A DNA stretch of 64,000 bases from Haematobia irritans (GCF_050003625.1 NC_134398.1:109510171-109574170); one strand, 5' to 3'; positions 11,355 through 21,618 are shown, counted from the first letter of the stretch. Made by a program: numbers and translations. The notes: generated by a model from the letters alone, not told the origin.

Positions 11355-11790
11355 TAGTGCTAGTATATGGCCGTTAACCCATGCCTAACTAGGTCCATAT
11401 CGGTCTACAGTTATATATAGCCCTCAGATAAATCGAACCCCAATCACACAAAAATTGGTCCATATCAAGTGCATAATTCTATATAGCCCCCATATAAGGG
11501 ACCCCCGTATTTCAATTCTGGCTCTCTACGTACCGTGCAAAATGTCCATATCGATTCGTAATTATTTGTAGACTTAACTATACATAACTTTTTTGTCTAA
11601 TATATACCACATATGGACTAACTCACAATTTAGAAAACGATTTTAAGAAGATTTAAGATACCACAACCCAAGTAATTCGATTGTGAATGACAGTCTTTCG
11701 TATAAGTTTCTACGCAATCCATGGTGGAGGGTACATAAGATTCGGCCTGACCGAACTTACGGCCGTATATACTTGTTTATTCATTCTTTT
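11355..11790 (-). repeat. Fly interspersed repeat ending in a GGCCGTAAGTTCGG foldback, copy 1
   Basis: Non-coding, with TATATAGCCC.CATATAAG-type modules. It ends in the compact inverted stretch CGGCCTGACCGAACTTACGGCCG and then TATATACTTGTT. This resembles a very common calyptrate-fly repeat read in reverse. Part of it (CCCAAGTAATTCGATTGTG) recurs inverted near 18008 and 18200. Class unknown. Confidence 0.55.
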
Positions 11791-11870
11791 TTTAGGGAAA
11801 CCAGAAGGTTGTTTATAGCAATATACCTGGAATAATTTATACATTTTTATTCAAATTAATAAACACCGAA

Positions 11871-12214
11871 GGTTAGGTTAGGTTAGGTGGCAGCCCGATA
11901 TATCAGGCTCACTTAGACTATTCAGTCCATTGTGCTACCACATTGGTGAACTTCTCTCTTATCACTGAGTGCTGCCCGATTCCTTGTTAAGCTCAATGAC
12001 AAGGGACCTCCTTTTTATAGCCGAGTCCGAACGGCGTTCCACATTGCAGTGAAACCACTTAGAGAAGTTTTGAGACCCTCAGAAATGTCACCAGCATTAC
12101 TGAGGTGGGATAATCCACCGCTGAAAAACTTTTTGGTGTTCGGTGGAAGCAGGAATCGAACCCACGACCTTGTGTATGCAAGGCGGGCATGCTAACCATT
12201 GCACCACGGTGCAA
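11871..12214 (-). mobile_element. tRNA-derived SINE, copy 1
   Basis: On the minus strand the head contains pol III promoter boxes: an A-box-like TGGTTAGCATG (12198-12188) and a B-box GGTTCGATTCC (12162-12152). The region between is tRNA-like with TGC in the anticodon position, suggesting a tRNA-Ala-like origin. The body (about 200 bp) is unique to the SINE. The 3' end, TAGTCTAAGTGAGCCTG followed by GGGCTGCCAC and (CTAAC)n, matches the tail of the LINE at 29161-29228. It is not a functional tRNA: no acceptor-stem pairing is evident. No clear target duplication was found. Confidence 0.85.
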
Positions 12215-12446
12215 CACTAATAGTTTGAAAGGCGGCGTTTTAGCTTTATCTATCTTGGCGTGGTACAACTTCTCAATAGTGACGTTGCTTTTCCTACGAA
12301 TATTTGATATCGTATACGACTGTTATCGACGTGGTGGGGTTTCTCAGAAGCGCCGTCGAATTCAAACAATATTGGCAGGGCAGTGAGCTTTTAATAAAGC
12401 TGATTAGTTCATGCAATGCAGTATCAGTAGACCTGCCCTTCGAGTA
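12215..12446 (+). repeat. GGCAGGG-ending module plus antisense LINE scrap
   Basis: Bases 12295-12380 form a module (GACGTGGTGG..TTCTCAGAAGCGCCGTC.AATTCAAA) ending TTGGCAGGG. From 12381 the sequence is the LINE reverse-transcriptase region in antisense, cut at the duplication junction. A related module ends next to other LINE scraps at 34596 and 43738. Confidence 0.65.
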
Positions 12447-12866
12447 AGCAACCTACAACAAGGAATGGACCGTATAGTCCGGAAGATCGATGAGGTTGTT
12501 GCAAGAATGAATAATGGTACAAATGGCAAAGATTTGGATAGAATCGAGCGAATTACCATGGGCAAGTTATTGGTTCTTAAAGATAAGGTCAATGAAATCG
12601 TCCGAGCTTGTCAATTGGCGAAAAAAGGAATCGTGAACACAAACTTATTAAATCAAGAGAAAATCAACGAGATAATCGATGAACTATGGCTTCTATTATG
12701 TTGCTATAAGGAAGCGTCCTCTCGATTCCGAAGTTGGGAAAAGACTTTTATAACCAACTAATCGTAAGAGCAACCATTCGTGAGGGAAGACAAATTGACC
12801 TGAAATTCGACAAGATTTTAATTAACGAAGCTGTCATCTATGGCCTTAAAAGCAGCTGTCTCTCCA
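12447..12866 (+). pseudogene. env: Env remnant, duplicated piece
   Basis: The same helical ectodomain segment as 9079-9495. Here an additional A in the run near 12620 lets one frame (12411-12761) read through the position where copy 1 shifts frame. It has no signal peptide, cleavage site or anchor, so it is a fragment generated by the tandem duplication and not a gene. Confidence 0.8.
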
Positions 12867-15800
12867 CACACAAAAAATTATCACCAACATTTTTTCAATT
12901 AAACACTTAATTGAATTTGGAAACGGATTCAATTAATATGTTAATTGATTCAATTAATTATTTAATCAAATCCGAATAAAAACCAATTAAAAAATGATTG
13001 ATATTTGTTACGTTTCCAATTAAAATATTAATTGATTCAATCAATTTGTTAATCAATTCGGAAATAATTTTCAATTACAAACGTGATTGAAAAATTTTCC
13101 GTTTCCAATTACACATGCGATTGATCCAATCACCTTTGTGATTGAAATTGAATAATTTTGAGCGATGGAAAGAGCGAAAAGAGAACAAGAGAACGGGTAT
13201 TTATTCTACAATGTATAATGGAGAGATCAGTCTGTGGAAGTAACTCGTAACGAACGGTCGGGTTTTTATTTTTCGCGTAAATTGAAAAACATTATTGGCG
13301 ACATTATGTCTGCTGCATTAAAAATGTGTGCATAAATATTTTGAACGCAACAACAAATCATAGCAAAGGGTTGAAATAAATAAAGTGTGCAACAACAAAT
13401 GTCCACGTGGTAAAGGTTTGAAAAAATATATGAAAGAACGCATTTGAAAATATTTTTTATTCATTTCTTTTAGTGACCAATTTTATTTCGTAAAAATGAC
13501 CAATCAATCCCATCAACTCAATCATTTTATCAAATATATAAGAATATAAGAATATTTTTGTAATCAAAAGGTGGGTACCGTATTGATCTTTTAAAATTAT
13601 AAATTTCTTCCTTAAAAACAAGAGCGGTATGAGTTTTTTGGAAGATTCACCTTGAAGTTGCCAAGTAGCGTTGGCATTAAATTGCATTTTTGTTTTACCT
13701 GCCTTTTTCAGTTTGAACCCAAGTAGAGAGCAATATATCTGATATATAAACTAACAAGTAAGAAAAGTCTAAAGTCGGGCGGGGCCGACTATATTATACC
13801 CTGCACCACTTTGTAGATCTAAATTTTCGATACCATATCACATCCGTCAAATGTGTTGGGGCTATATATGAAGGTTTGTCCCAAATACATACATTTAAAT
13901 ATCACTCGATCTGGAAGAATTTGATAGACTTCTACAAAATCTATAGACTCAAAATTTAAGTCGGCCAATGCACTAGGGTGGAACCCAATGTTAGTAAAAA
14001 AATATGGGAAACGTTTAAATCTGAAGCAATTTTAAGGAAACTTCGAAAAAGTTTATTTATGATTTATCGCTCGATATATATGTATTAGAAGTTTAGGAAA
14101 ATTAGAGTCATTTGTACAACTTTTCGACTAAGCAGTGGCGATTTTACAAGGAAAATGTTGGTATTTTGACCATTTTTGTCGAAATCAGAAAAACATATAT
14201 ATGGGAGCTAATCTAAATCTGAACCGATTTCAACCAAATTTGGCACGCATAGCTATAATACTAATTCTATTCCCTGTGCAAAATTTCAACTAAATCGGAG
14301 CAAAAAATTAGCCTCTGTGGTCATATGAGTGTAAATCGGGCGAAAGCTATATATGGGAGCTATATCTAAATCTGAACCGATTTCAACCAAATTTGGCACG
14401 CATAGCAACAATGCAAATTCTACTCCCTGTGCAAAATTTCAACTAAATCGGAGTTAAAAATTGGCCTCTGTGGTCATATGAGTTTAAATCGGTCGAAAGC
14501 TATATATTGGAGCTATATCTAAATCTGAACCGATTTCAACCAAATTTGGCACGCATAGCTATAATACTAATTCTACTCCCTGTGCAAAATTTCAACTAAA
14601 TCGGAGCAAAAAAATAGCCTCTGTGGTCATATGAGTGTAAATCGGGCGAAAGCTATATATGGGAGCTATATCTAAATCTGAACCGATTTCAACAAAATTT
14701 GGCACGCATAGCTACAATGCTAATTCTACTCCCAGTGCAAAATTTCAACCAAATTGGGGTAAAACTCTGGCTTCTGGGGCCATATAAGTCCATATCGGGC
14801 GAAATATATATATGGGAGCTATATCTAAATCTGAACCGATTTCTTCCAAAATCAATAGGGATCTATTCTGAGCCAAAACACATACTTGTGCCAAATTTGA
14901 AGTCGATTGGACTAAAACTGCGACCTAGACTTTGATTACAAAAATGTGTTCACGGACAGACGGACAGACGGACATCGCTATATCGACTCAGGAACCCACC
15001 CTGAGCATTTTTGCAAAAGACACCATGTGTCTATCTCGTCTCCTTCTGGGTGTTGCAAACATATGCACTAACTTATAATACCCTGTTCCACAGTGTGGAG
15101 CAGGGTATAATGAGCTGAATTATGTAATGGTAAAAAGTTCTTTCTTTCTATTTATATTTTTTCTATTTCCAGAACTTGCAAAGCATCATCAATATAATAC
15201 CAAATATTACATTCCTTTCCCATTATTTTTGTCTTTGATTGGTTCAAATTTTAATAGACGATTTCAATGTGTGGAAATTTTGGAAAGCAATTGTTACTAA
15301 AATTAAATTACCGAGCTCCTTAATACACCTTTTTATGCTAAAAGACTACAACTGCAAAAGAAGATTATAAATCTGCAACCTGGAACTAAGAACTGAACTT
15401 GATATTCTATGCAGGTAATGTTTACCAAAATTAACTTTTAATTGAACAAAATTAATTTCTAATTATTCTGTTTACTTTCAGAAAAACTAACTTAGCTTAC
15501 AGGCTGCTGATTTATTGGAAATCTAGGCGCATCTACAATTAGAAGGAACATGCTGACATGGTTATTATGATAAGGAAGATAGTTTATAAGGGATATAGTT
15601 TATTTTTTTCACCTTATGGTTGTTATTGATAGTAATTGTATGTGTACATTATGTTAGAACAAAACATACAAGAACCAAATTTATTTGTCTATTGCATAAT
15701 TAAAAAAATAAAATATTGAATATGTTTTATAAGAAACACATGTTTTCTTTTTGGGGGCGCAATATATAAATTATTTGATTGAAATTTATAGCCAATTGCA

Positions 15801-16081
15801 ATTAATTATTTAATTGAATGAATCAAATAGTTGATTGATTTTGAATTTTATGTTATGTTGAATTTTATGTTAAAAATCAATCACGTTTTTAATTGATTCA
15901 ATCACACAATTAATTGATTCCGTGACAAAAGTCAATTAAATTTTTAATTGAAAATCGTGTTGGTTTTCAATCAAAATGGGTGATTGATACTATCATTTTC
16001 GTGATTGAAGACATTTCAATTAAAAAAATGATTGAATCCGCTATTTTCGTGATTGAAATCAAAAAAAAAAATTTTTGTGTG
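12867..16081. mobile_element. TIR element with ATTGATTCAAT subterminal repeats, copy 2
   Basis: Second copy of the element at 9498-11354, carried by the tandem duplication and not a separate transposition. It is interrupted by a hairpin-ended repeat at 13755-15107. It has the same minus-strand small ORF (13457-13687) with one residue changed, and the same putative intron (about 15415-15481). Confidence 0.65.
13755..15107 (+). mobile_element. Hairpin-ended modular repeat, longest copy
   Basis: 1353 bp between a 3-bp duplication TAA (13752-13754 and 15108-15110). The empty site is visible in copy 1 at 10381-10388. It begins CAAGTAAGAAAAGTCTAAAG and then TTATACCCTGCACCAC. The centre has five modules of about 152 bp (TATATGGGAGCTATA at 14197, 14350, 14505, 14653, 14808). 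It closes with GACAGACGGACAGACGG, ATCGACTCAGG and the foldback ATACCCTGTTCCACA / GTGTGGAGCAGGGTAT. No ORF of significance; the 78-codon ORF at 14699 merely spans modules. Class unknown to me. Confidence 0.85.
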
Positions 16082-16517
16082 TAGTGCTAGTATATGGCCG
16101 TTAACCCATGCCTAACTAGGTCCATATCGGTCTACAGTTATATATAGCCCTCAGATAAATCGAACCCCAATCACACAAAAATTGGTCCATATCAAGTGCA
16201 TAATTCTATATAGCCCCCATATAAGGGACCCCCGTATTTCAATTCTGGCTCTCTACGTACCGTGCAAAATGTCCATATCGATTCGTAATTATTTGTAGAC
16301 TTAACTATACATAACTTTTTTGTCTAATATATACCACATATGGACTAACTCACAATTTAGAAAACGATTTTAAGAAGTTTTAAGATACCACAACCCAAGT
16401 AATTCGATTGTGAATGACAGTCTTTCGTAGAAGTTTCTACGCAATCCATGGTGGAGGGTACATAAGATTCGGCCTGACCGAACTTACGGCCGTATATACT
16501 TGTTTATTCATTCTTTT
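16082..16517 (-). repeat. Fly interspersed repeat ending in a GGCCGTAAGTTCGG foldback, copy 2
   Basis: Duplicate of 11355-11790 within tandem duplication A; differs by scattered single bases only. Confidence 0.55.
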
Positions 16518-16597
16518 TTTAGGGAAACCAGAAGGTTGTTTATAGCAATATACCTGGAATAATTTATACATTTTTATTCAAATTAATAAACACCGAA

Positions 16598-16934
16598 GGT
16601 TAGGTTAGGTTAGGTGGCAGCCCGATATATCAGGCTCACTTAGACTATTCAGTCCATTGTGCTACCACATTGGTGAACTTCTCTCTTATCACTGAGTGCT
16701 GCCCGATTCCTTGTTAAGCTCAATGACAAGGGACCTCCTTTTTATAGCCGAGTCCGAACGGCGTTCCACATTGCAGTGAAACCACTTAGAGAAGTTTTGA
16801 GACCCTCAGAAATGTCACCAGCATTACTGAGGTGGGATAATCCACCGCTGAAAAACTTTTTGGTGGAAGCAGGAATCGAACCCACTACCTTGTGTATGCA
16901 AGGCGGGCATGCTAACCATTGCACCACGGTGCAA
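16598..16934 (-). mobile_element. tRNA-derived SINE, copy 2
   Basis: Duplicate of the SINE at 11871-12214, seven bases shorter in the segment just downstream of the B box. Same head, body and LINE-like tail. The minus-strand ORF over it is only a reading of the tRNA-like sequence. Confidence 0.85.
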
Positions 16935-17100
16935 CAATAATAGTTTGAAGGGCGGCGTTTTAGCTTTATCTATCTTGGCGTGGTACAACTTCTCAATAGT
17001 GACGTTGCTTTTCCTACGAATATTTGATATCGTATACGACTGTTATCGACGTGGTGGAGTTTCTCAGAAGCGCCGTCGAATTCAAACAATATTGGCAGGG

Positions 17101-17889
17101 CAGTGAGCTTTTAATAAAGCTGATTAGTTCATGCAATGCAGTATCAGTAGACCTGCCCTTCGAGTAAGCATGTTGTCGTTTCGAGAGCAATCTTGAATCG
17201 ATGCTAGTTCTAAGATAAATATCTACCATTCTCTCCAGAGTTTTAAGAAGGAATGAAAATAAGCTGATTGGTCGGAAATCTTTCGCATTCGAGTGAAAGG
17301 CTTTTGTCGCTTTAGGTATGAAAATGACTTTAATGCTAAGTTGATACATCCTTTATATATCGCCGACAACCAAGGGATAATTCTGTCAGTCACTGCTTGT
17401 AACTCCGCCGGTATAATTCCATCATGTCCGGGGGATTTGAATGGTCCAAAACTATTCTTAAGCCCATTTTATTCTAGATTCCGATATAATTTCCTTGATA
17501 GGAAATGACCGCTGTGCTTCTGTTGCACCGCCAGAACATGGTACAACCGTCTGATTTCCAGGAAAATGTGTGTCCAATAGTACCTCCAGCGTCTCCTCAC
17601 TGGACGTTGTCCAATTGCCCTCCGATATTTTAATAAAACCTGGGGCGGAGTTAGTGGATGATAATACTTACCGCAGTCAGGAAGCCCCGGGCGTATTCTC
17701 AATACTGCTGCAGTTATCATTCCAAGAGTTATGCTGAGCCCTTCTCAGTTCAAATCCTTCGGAGCTCTGGTGGACTTTACTTTGGTAGAGATCTTCCTTC
17801 CGTATTTCCTCATATTACTTAACTCCGTAGACCACCATGGCGGTCGATGTTTCCAGCTTGACTTTCCTGTAGGACATGCAGCTTTCAGC
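17101..17889 (-). pseudogene. Antisense LINE ORF2 fragment (linker and RT start)
   Basis: On the minus strand this matches the LINE at about 26600-27450: the segment between endonuclease and RT, then the RT start (AKDFRPISL-like, SKRQHAYSKGRST). It is 5' and 3' truncated with frame breaks. It belongs to the same family as 25011-29228 but is more diverged. Confidence 0.85.
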
Positions 17890-18240
17890 ATACGCGTAGG
17901 AAGGCCTCTGGTGAGGGGAGTTTCCAGAATTTGAAAACCTATTTACGATTTTCCATTGTTTTTAAATACAACCGCACAAAGTTCCGCTAAAGGTTTTCAT
18001 ACACAATCGAATTACTTGTGTTGTGGTAGCAGTTTGACACAAATATATTAATACCTTCCTACGCGTATGCTGAAAGCTGCATACGCGTAGGAAGGCCTCT
18101 GGTGAGGGGAGTTTCCAGAATTTGAAAACATATTTACGATTTCCCATTGTTTTTAAATACAACCGCACAAAGTTCCGCTAAAGGTTTTCATACACAATCG
18201 AATTACTTGGGTTGTGGTAGCAGTTTCTAATGGCAATATA
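17876..18240. repeat. Direct duplication (period about 192 bp) with a perfect palindrome
   Basis: GCATACGCGTAGGAAGG and the following ~150 bases occur at 17887 and again at 18079. At the junction the 17-bp arm CCTTCCTACGCGTATGC (18054-18070) faces its exact complement (18079-18095) across an 8-base spacer. The block also contains AATCGAATTACTTG, shared in inverse with the repeat at 11355-11790. Confidence 0.85.
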
Positions 18241-18274
18241 TAGTTTTATTTAACATGAACCAACTATTTTAATA

Positions 18275-19026
18275 CAAGCGTCGCCAAACAATTAGTGAAA
18301 ATGTTTTTGGATCCAGAAGTGGTGCAAAATTGGCGTAGAAGCGATGAATTTAACATAGTCATAGGACGGATGTCCACCATTACAACAGCCGTTGCACTGA
18401 ATTTGCATCACTTCTTAAGATGTGATGCGAATCCAGTGATTTGGATGTGAATAAAGAAATTTTGTGATATTTTGACCAACAAATAATTTTTAAAATTTTT
18501 GTATGATTTTTAATACATTATAACGCTTGTCTGGAACATTTGACGTCAAATATTTCTAAAAATTCTCAATTTTTCTAGAAAGGATTTAGGATTTTTTCGG
18601 CAAAATTTAAATAATGTGCACTATTTTATTAATTTTTAATCAGTTTTTAACCCATTTGAAACCATAAAATTTTAAATTTCCCATTAAATGAACTTCCTGT
18701 GCAGTTAAAATAAAGAACATCTTTGGGAGGACATTTTTGGAATGCTTTTAAAGTTGTGCCTTAAGGTGAGTATTAAGTTCGAGTTTAGCCGCTAAAATCG
18801 CTAAAGTGAAAACTAAATCAGTAAGAAAAATGCATGAAATTATACATATTTGTTGCAAATTTTATTATAACTTGATGGGTAAAAGCCCAAAGCAAATTTC
18901 CACGCAGTTTGTATTCCTTAAAATGGATTATTAAAGAAAAGTAATCGTGAAAAAATTACGTTTTTAGCGGCTAAACTCGAACTTAATACTCACCTTTAAG
19001 AAGAACTTCCAAATTTTTTTGCTGGG
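18275..19026 (-). repeat. Interspersed repeat ending CCCAGCAAAAAAA (interrupted by a MITE)
   Basis: Read on the minus strand it starts CCCAGCAAAAAAATTTGGAAG (19026 downward). It includes the shared block AAGTGATGCAAATTCAGTGCA and ends near GCGACGC at 18275. The same repeat lies in plus orientation in each unit of the 41.7-61.7 kb array (43074-43665 and equivalents). A TTAA-flanked MITE sits in it at 18765-18995. Confidence 0.75.
18765..18995. mobile_element. MITE with ~30-bp TIRs and TTAA duplication (piggyBac-like)
   Basis: Ends GGTGAGTATTAAGTTCGAGT... and the inverse ...ACTCGAACTTAATACTCACC; the inverted arms run about 33 bp. TTAA is present on both sides (18761-18764 and 18996-18999). The paralogous repeat in the downstream array joins GTGCC directly to GAAGAACTTCC with a closely matching uninterrupted site. 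TTAA target duplication is typical of piggyBac-type elements. It has no coding capacity. Confidence 0.8.
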
Positions 19027-19776
19027 TAAGTTACTACCACAATATAATTTAATTTAAAACAACTTATGTACAGAGCTACCCACGTTAAGAGTACAGTTTG
19101 TCAATGAATGTAGCACAGTGAACCTCCATCAAGAAACAGGCCTGTTTACAACGATGTATGGTGAGTCCAATTTCATATACTTACATTTGTAATAGCTCTC
19201 TTATATAAATCATTACAAAATTCCAACATCGACGCATATATTGTCATAACAGTGATTTCATCAACTATATTCTTAAATATATTGCTTAATTTAACTACAT
19301 TTTTATACATAATTAAATTCTATACTACAATAATCAAAACATTATAATTATTATTTATATCATCCATATATAATCGCCTTAATTTCATATTGAGTTCTAT
19401 AAAATATATGTAATTTAATTTAATTTTTAAATGAAAAACTATTTCGTTTTAGTATTTTTCACGAAAGGTAAATGAGTCTTCGACGGGATATAGTAATGTT
19501 GGGTCAGCTTAGTAGATAAGTCAAAGTTTGGTAACTATGTAATTTAAACCTAAGCCATTAGGATGGTATGCCATTTCCTTTTCTCTCCCTCTCTTTCTAT
19601 TTCCTAGGTTTGTTTTTTGTTTCCTCCCTTTCTATACTAAGAGCTACCTTAAGTTTTCTTTTATGGAGTCGCATCCGATCCCTTCTCCGATGAACAAGAA
19701 CTGCCGCAAGATTAACCACAGCCGGGGCCAGAAGGTAGCCATGTTCAAAGGAGAAGGAACCCGGTGGATCGTCACA
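19027..19776 (+). repeat. 5' LTR of the second retrotransposon (5'-truncated)
   Basis: Matches 31693-32429 from TAAGTTACTACCACAATATAA to GGATCGTCACA, with scattered substitutions and a roughly 20-bp indel near 19250. The left end abuts the CCCAGC repeat end, so the beginning of the LTR is missing. The minus-strand 91-codon ORF over its end is not a gene. Confidence 0.88.
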
Positions 19777-19785
19777 TAAATTAAA

Positions 19786-19803
19786 TGGCGCCCAACGTGG
19801 GGC
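19786..19803 (+). other. Primer-binding site, tRNA-Lys
   Basis: TGGCGCCCAACGTGGGGC lies 9 bases after the LTR end. It is complementary to the 3' 18 bases of a fly tRNA-Lys (from general knowledge of that tRNA 3' end). Confidence 0.85.
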
Positions 19804-20439
19804 CTCAGCTGATATGTTTAAACGTAATTTTAGTAAACCCTTCAACATCTTGTTTACGCGCTGAGGCTTCATAAAAATAATGAAATCATGTTCATTGATC
19901 TAGGATTGTTGTAATGATACCAATTAATGGAGATGATTTATATCATGTTTACGAAAATATCCTGAGATTTTAAAGTTGGAATATATTCTAAATTGTACTC
20001 GTATTTTTCCGTATTCAATGAATTTTTTTATCTTATTATAGTCATTAATTATGAGTTGGGAGATCCAATAATGATCTATTGATAGAGCTATTCTCTATCT
20101 GCTTTCAAATATAATGCAATTTAACTTGTTTTGTAAGATTTGCGACACGGATAGGATTTTGTTTTGTGTCGTACTTATACAAGTAAAGATTGCTTTCTCT
20201 ATCTTTTTCTCTCCCTCTTTTATTCTATACACTCCTAATGGTTTCCTAATGATATCCTTTCGAAGACAATAACTTACTGAGTAGTGGAAAATTTTAATAT
20301 TTATTGCATTTTCTTAGTATTTTGGTTTTGGTGATTTCGAATTTCTACAGTAATTTGTTTTCTATACCTTTTCGTCATTATTTTTTTTTATATATTAGAA
20401 TTATAGTTTGTTGACCTTAATTGTAATTATTAGTATAAA
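19804..20439 (+). other. Untranslated leader of the second retrotransposon
   Basis: T-rich sequence between PBS and gag. It has no ORF above background and no recognised repeat, and would carry packaging signals in an active element. Confidence 0.5.
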
Positions 20440-21618
20440 ATGCCGTTGACTCGCAGTACAGAGAATTTGGACCAAGCGCCAACAAATGCTGCGAGCAATA
20501 TATCTTATGTAATAGGTCTTGGAGATTCAAATCCAAGTGGTTCTAAACCAAAAACACCGAATCACAATCGGGTAACTCGACCCAATGCGAAGGCATCAGG
20601 GTTGAACGATAGCCGTACTCCTTCAGAAAATGTGAATGATGGTAGAATTCGACAAATAGTATGCGACGCTGTAAGAGGTTTGCGGGCGGAAGTTTTAGGA
20701 GAAATTAGATCTCTTATGAGAGAAGTACATCCGATCGATAATCATGTGCACAGACCCGAGGCAAATAATAGCAATAATCACAGCCAAAGCGAAGGTGGTG
20801 GGCCTTCTACGGGACATCAAATAGTATGGCAAGAAAATTCTGAAAAGGTTTTAAATATTGTTTGGAATTGGGGATTTCGTTTTACGGGAGATGTTAATGG
20901 TATAGATGTCGAGGAATTTATTTATAGAGTCAACGTCATGACTTCGAACACTTTATCAGGAAATTTTGATTTATTAGGCAGATATACATATATTCTATTT
21001 GAAAGTAAGTCTTTGGGTTGGTTTTGGCGATATCATCACCAGAATGAAGGTAGAATAAATTGGTTGACATTATCAGATTCTTTGAGGAGACAATATGGCG
21101 ATTTTAGAAGTGATTCTGATATCAGGGATGATATTCGTAGACGGAAACAAAAATTTAACGAATCATTTGATGATTTTTCAGATGCTATTATATCATTAAC
21201 CGATAAACTCCGCACCCCATTTACTGATGAGGAGTTATGTGAAGAGATTTTACGAAATCTTAGGGCCGAAATCAGACACGAATTGCTTCATATAAATATT
21301 TCGAATATTTCAGAACTTAGAAAGGCTGTTAGGCGTCATGAGAAATTCATGCGCGACAATCAGATTCAAAATAAATTCCGATCGTTAAAAGAAAAATGCC
21401 AAATAGCAGAGGTTGATGAAGATTTTGTTAACAATCAGGAAGAGGCAGACGACGAGAAAATATGCCAAGTAAGCCAACTGGTAAAATGTTGGAATTGTGA
21501 CGAAAAGGGACATATTTATAAGGATTGCACTAAAGAGAGAAGTATTTTTTGCTATGGTTGTGGGCTTAAAGATACCTACAGACCTAATTGTAAGAATTCG
21601 CTAATCAACAGATTATAA
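20440..21618 (+). CDS. gag: Gag polyprotein with two CCHC-type knuckles
   Basis: 392-codon intact ORF, the best preserved in this element. The N-terminal ~120 residues are low-complexity, rich in S/N. A capsid-like domain follows from about residue 135 (WNWGFRFTGDVNG... through RRQYGDFRSD and the FNESFDDFSDAI helix), matching the retrotransposon gag fold. The C-terminus has CWNCDEKGHIYKDC (a canonical CX2CX4HX4C knuckle, about residues 351-364). A second, degraded knuckle CYGCGLKDTYRPNC follows, in which the histidine position is not H (a Y precedes R). It would bind the element RNA and assemble particles. The stop at 21616 is followed by a ~180-bp gag-pro junction without an obvious frameshift signal. 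Confidence 0.85.
   Translation: MPLTRSTENLDQAPTNAASNISYVIGLGDSNPSGSKPKTPNHNRVTRPNAKASGLNDSRTPSENVNDGRIRQIVCDAVRGLRAEVLGEIRSLMREVHPIDNHVHRPEANNSNNHSQSEGGGPSTGHQIVWQENSEKVLNIVWNWGFRFTGDVNGIDVEEFIYRVNVMTSNTLSGNFDLLGRYTYILFESKSLGWFWRYHHQNEGRINWLTLSDSLRRQYGDFRSDSDIRDDIRRRKQKFNESFDDFSDAIISLTDKLRTPFTDEELCEEILRNLRAEIRHELLHINISNISELRKAVRRHEKFMRDNQIQNKFRSLKEKCQIAEVDEDFVNNQEEADDEKICQVSQLVKCWNCDEKGHIYKDCTKERSIFCYGCGLKDTYRPNCKNSLINRL

Larger units (their letters stand above)
9079..12446 (+). repeat. Tandem duplication A, copy 1 (3368 bp)
   Basis: Contains the env tail, the TIR element, a muscid repeat, a SINE and a 66-bp LINE scrap, all repeated in the same order at 12447-17166. Copy junctions share the 4-bp microhomology AGCA (9079-9082, 12447-12450, 17167-17170). 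The copies are nearly identical apart from a 1.36-kb insertion in copy 2 and a few small changes, such as 7 bp less in the second SINE. Confidence 0.95.
12447..17166 (+). repeat. Tandem duplication A, copy 2 (4720 bp)
   Basis: Repeats 9079-12446 with the 13755-15107 insertion added. Because the insertion is absent from copy 1, copy 1 supplies its empty site. Sequence after 17167 continues the LINE fragment that copy 1 has only in part, so copy 2 holds the original right-hand junction and copy 1 the original left-hand one. Confidence 0.95.

Noticed and set aside
12140..12214. A tRNA gene on the minus strand
   Set aside because: A and B boxes are present but a closed acceptor stem is not. The sequence continues into a SINE body with a LINE-type tail, and a second copy exists at 16860-16934.
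14185..14940. CRISPR-like regular repeats
   Set aside because: Modules are ~152 bp, contiguous and diverged, with no short repeat/spacer pattern, and lie in a fly genome inside a transposon-like repeat.
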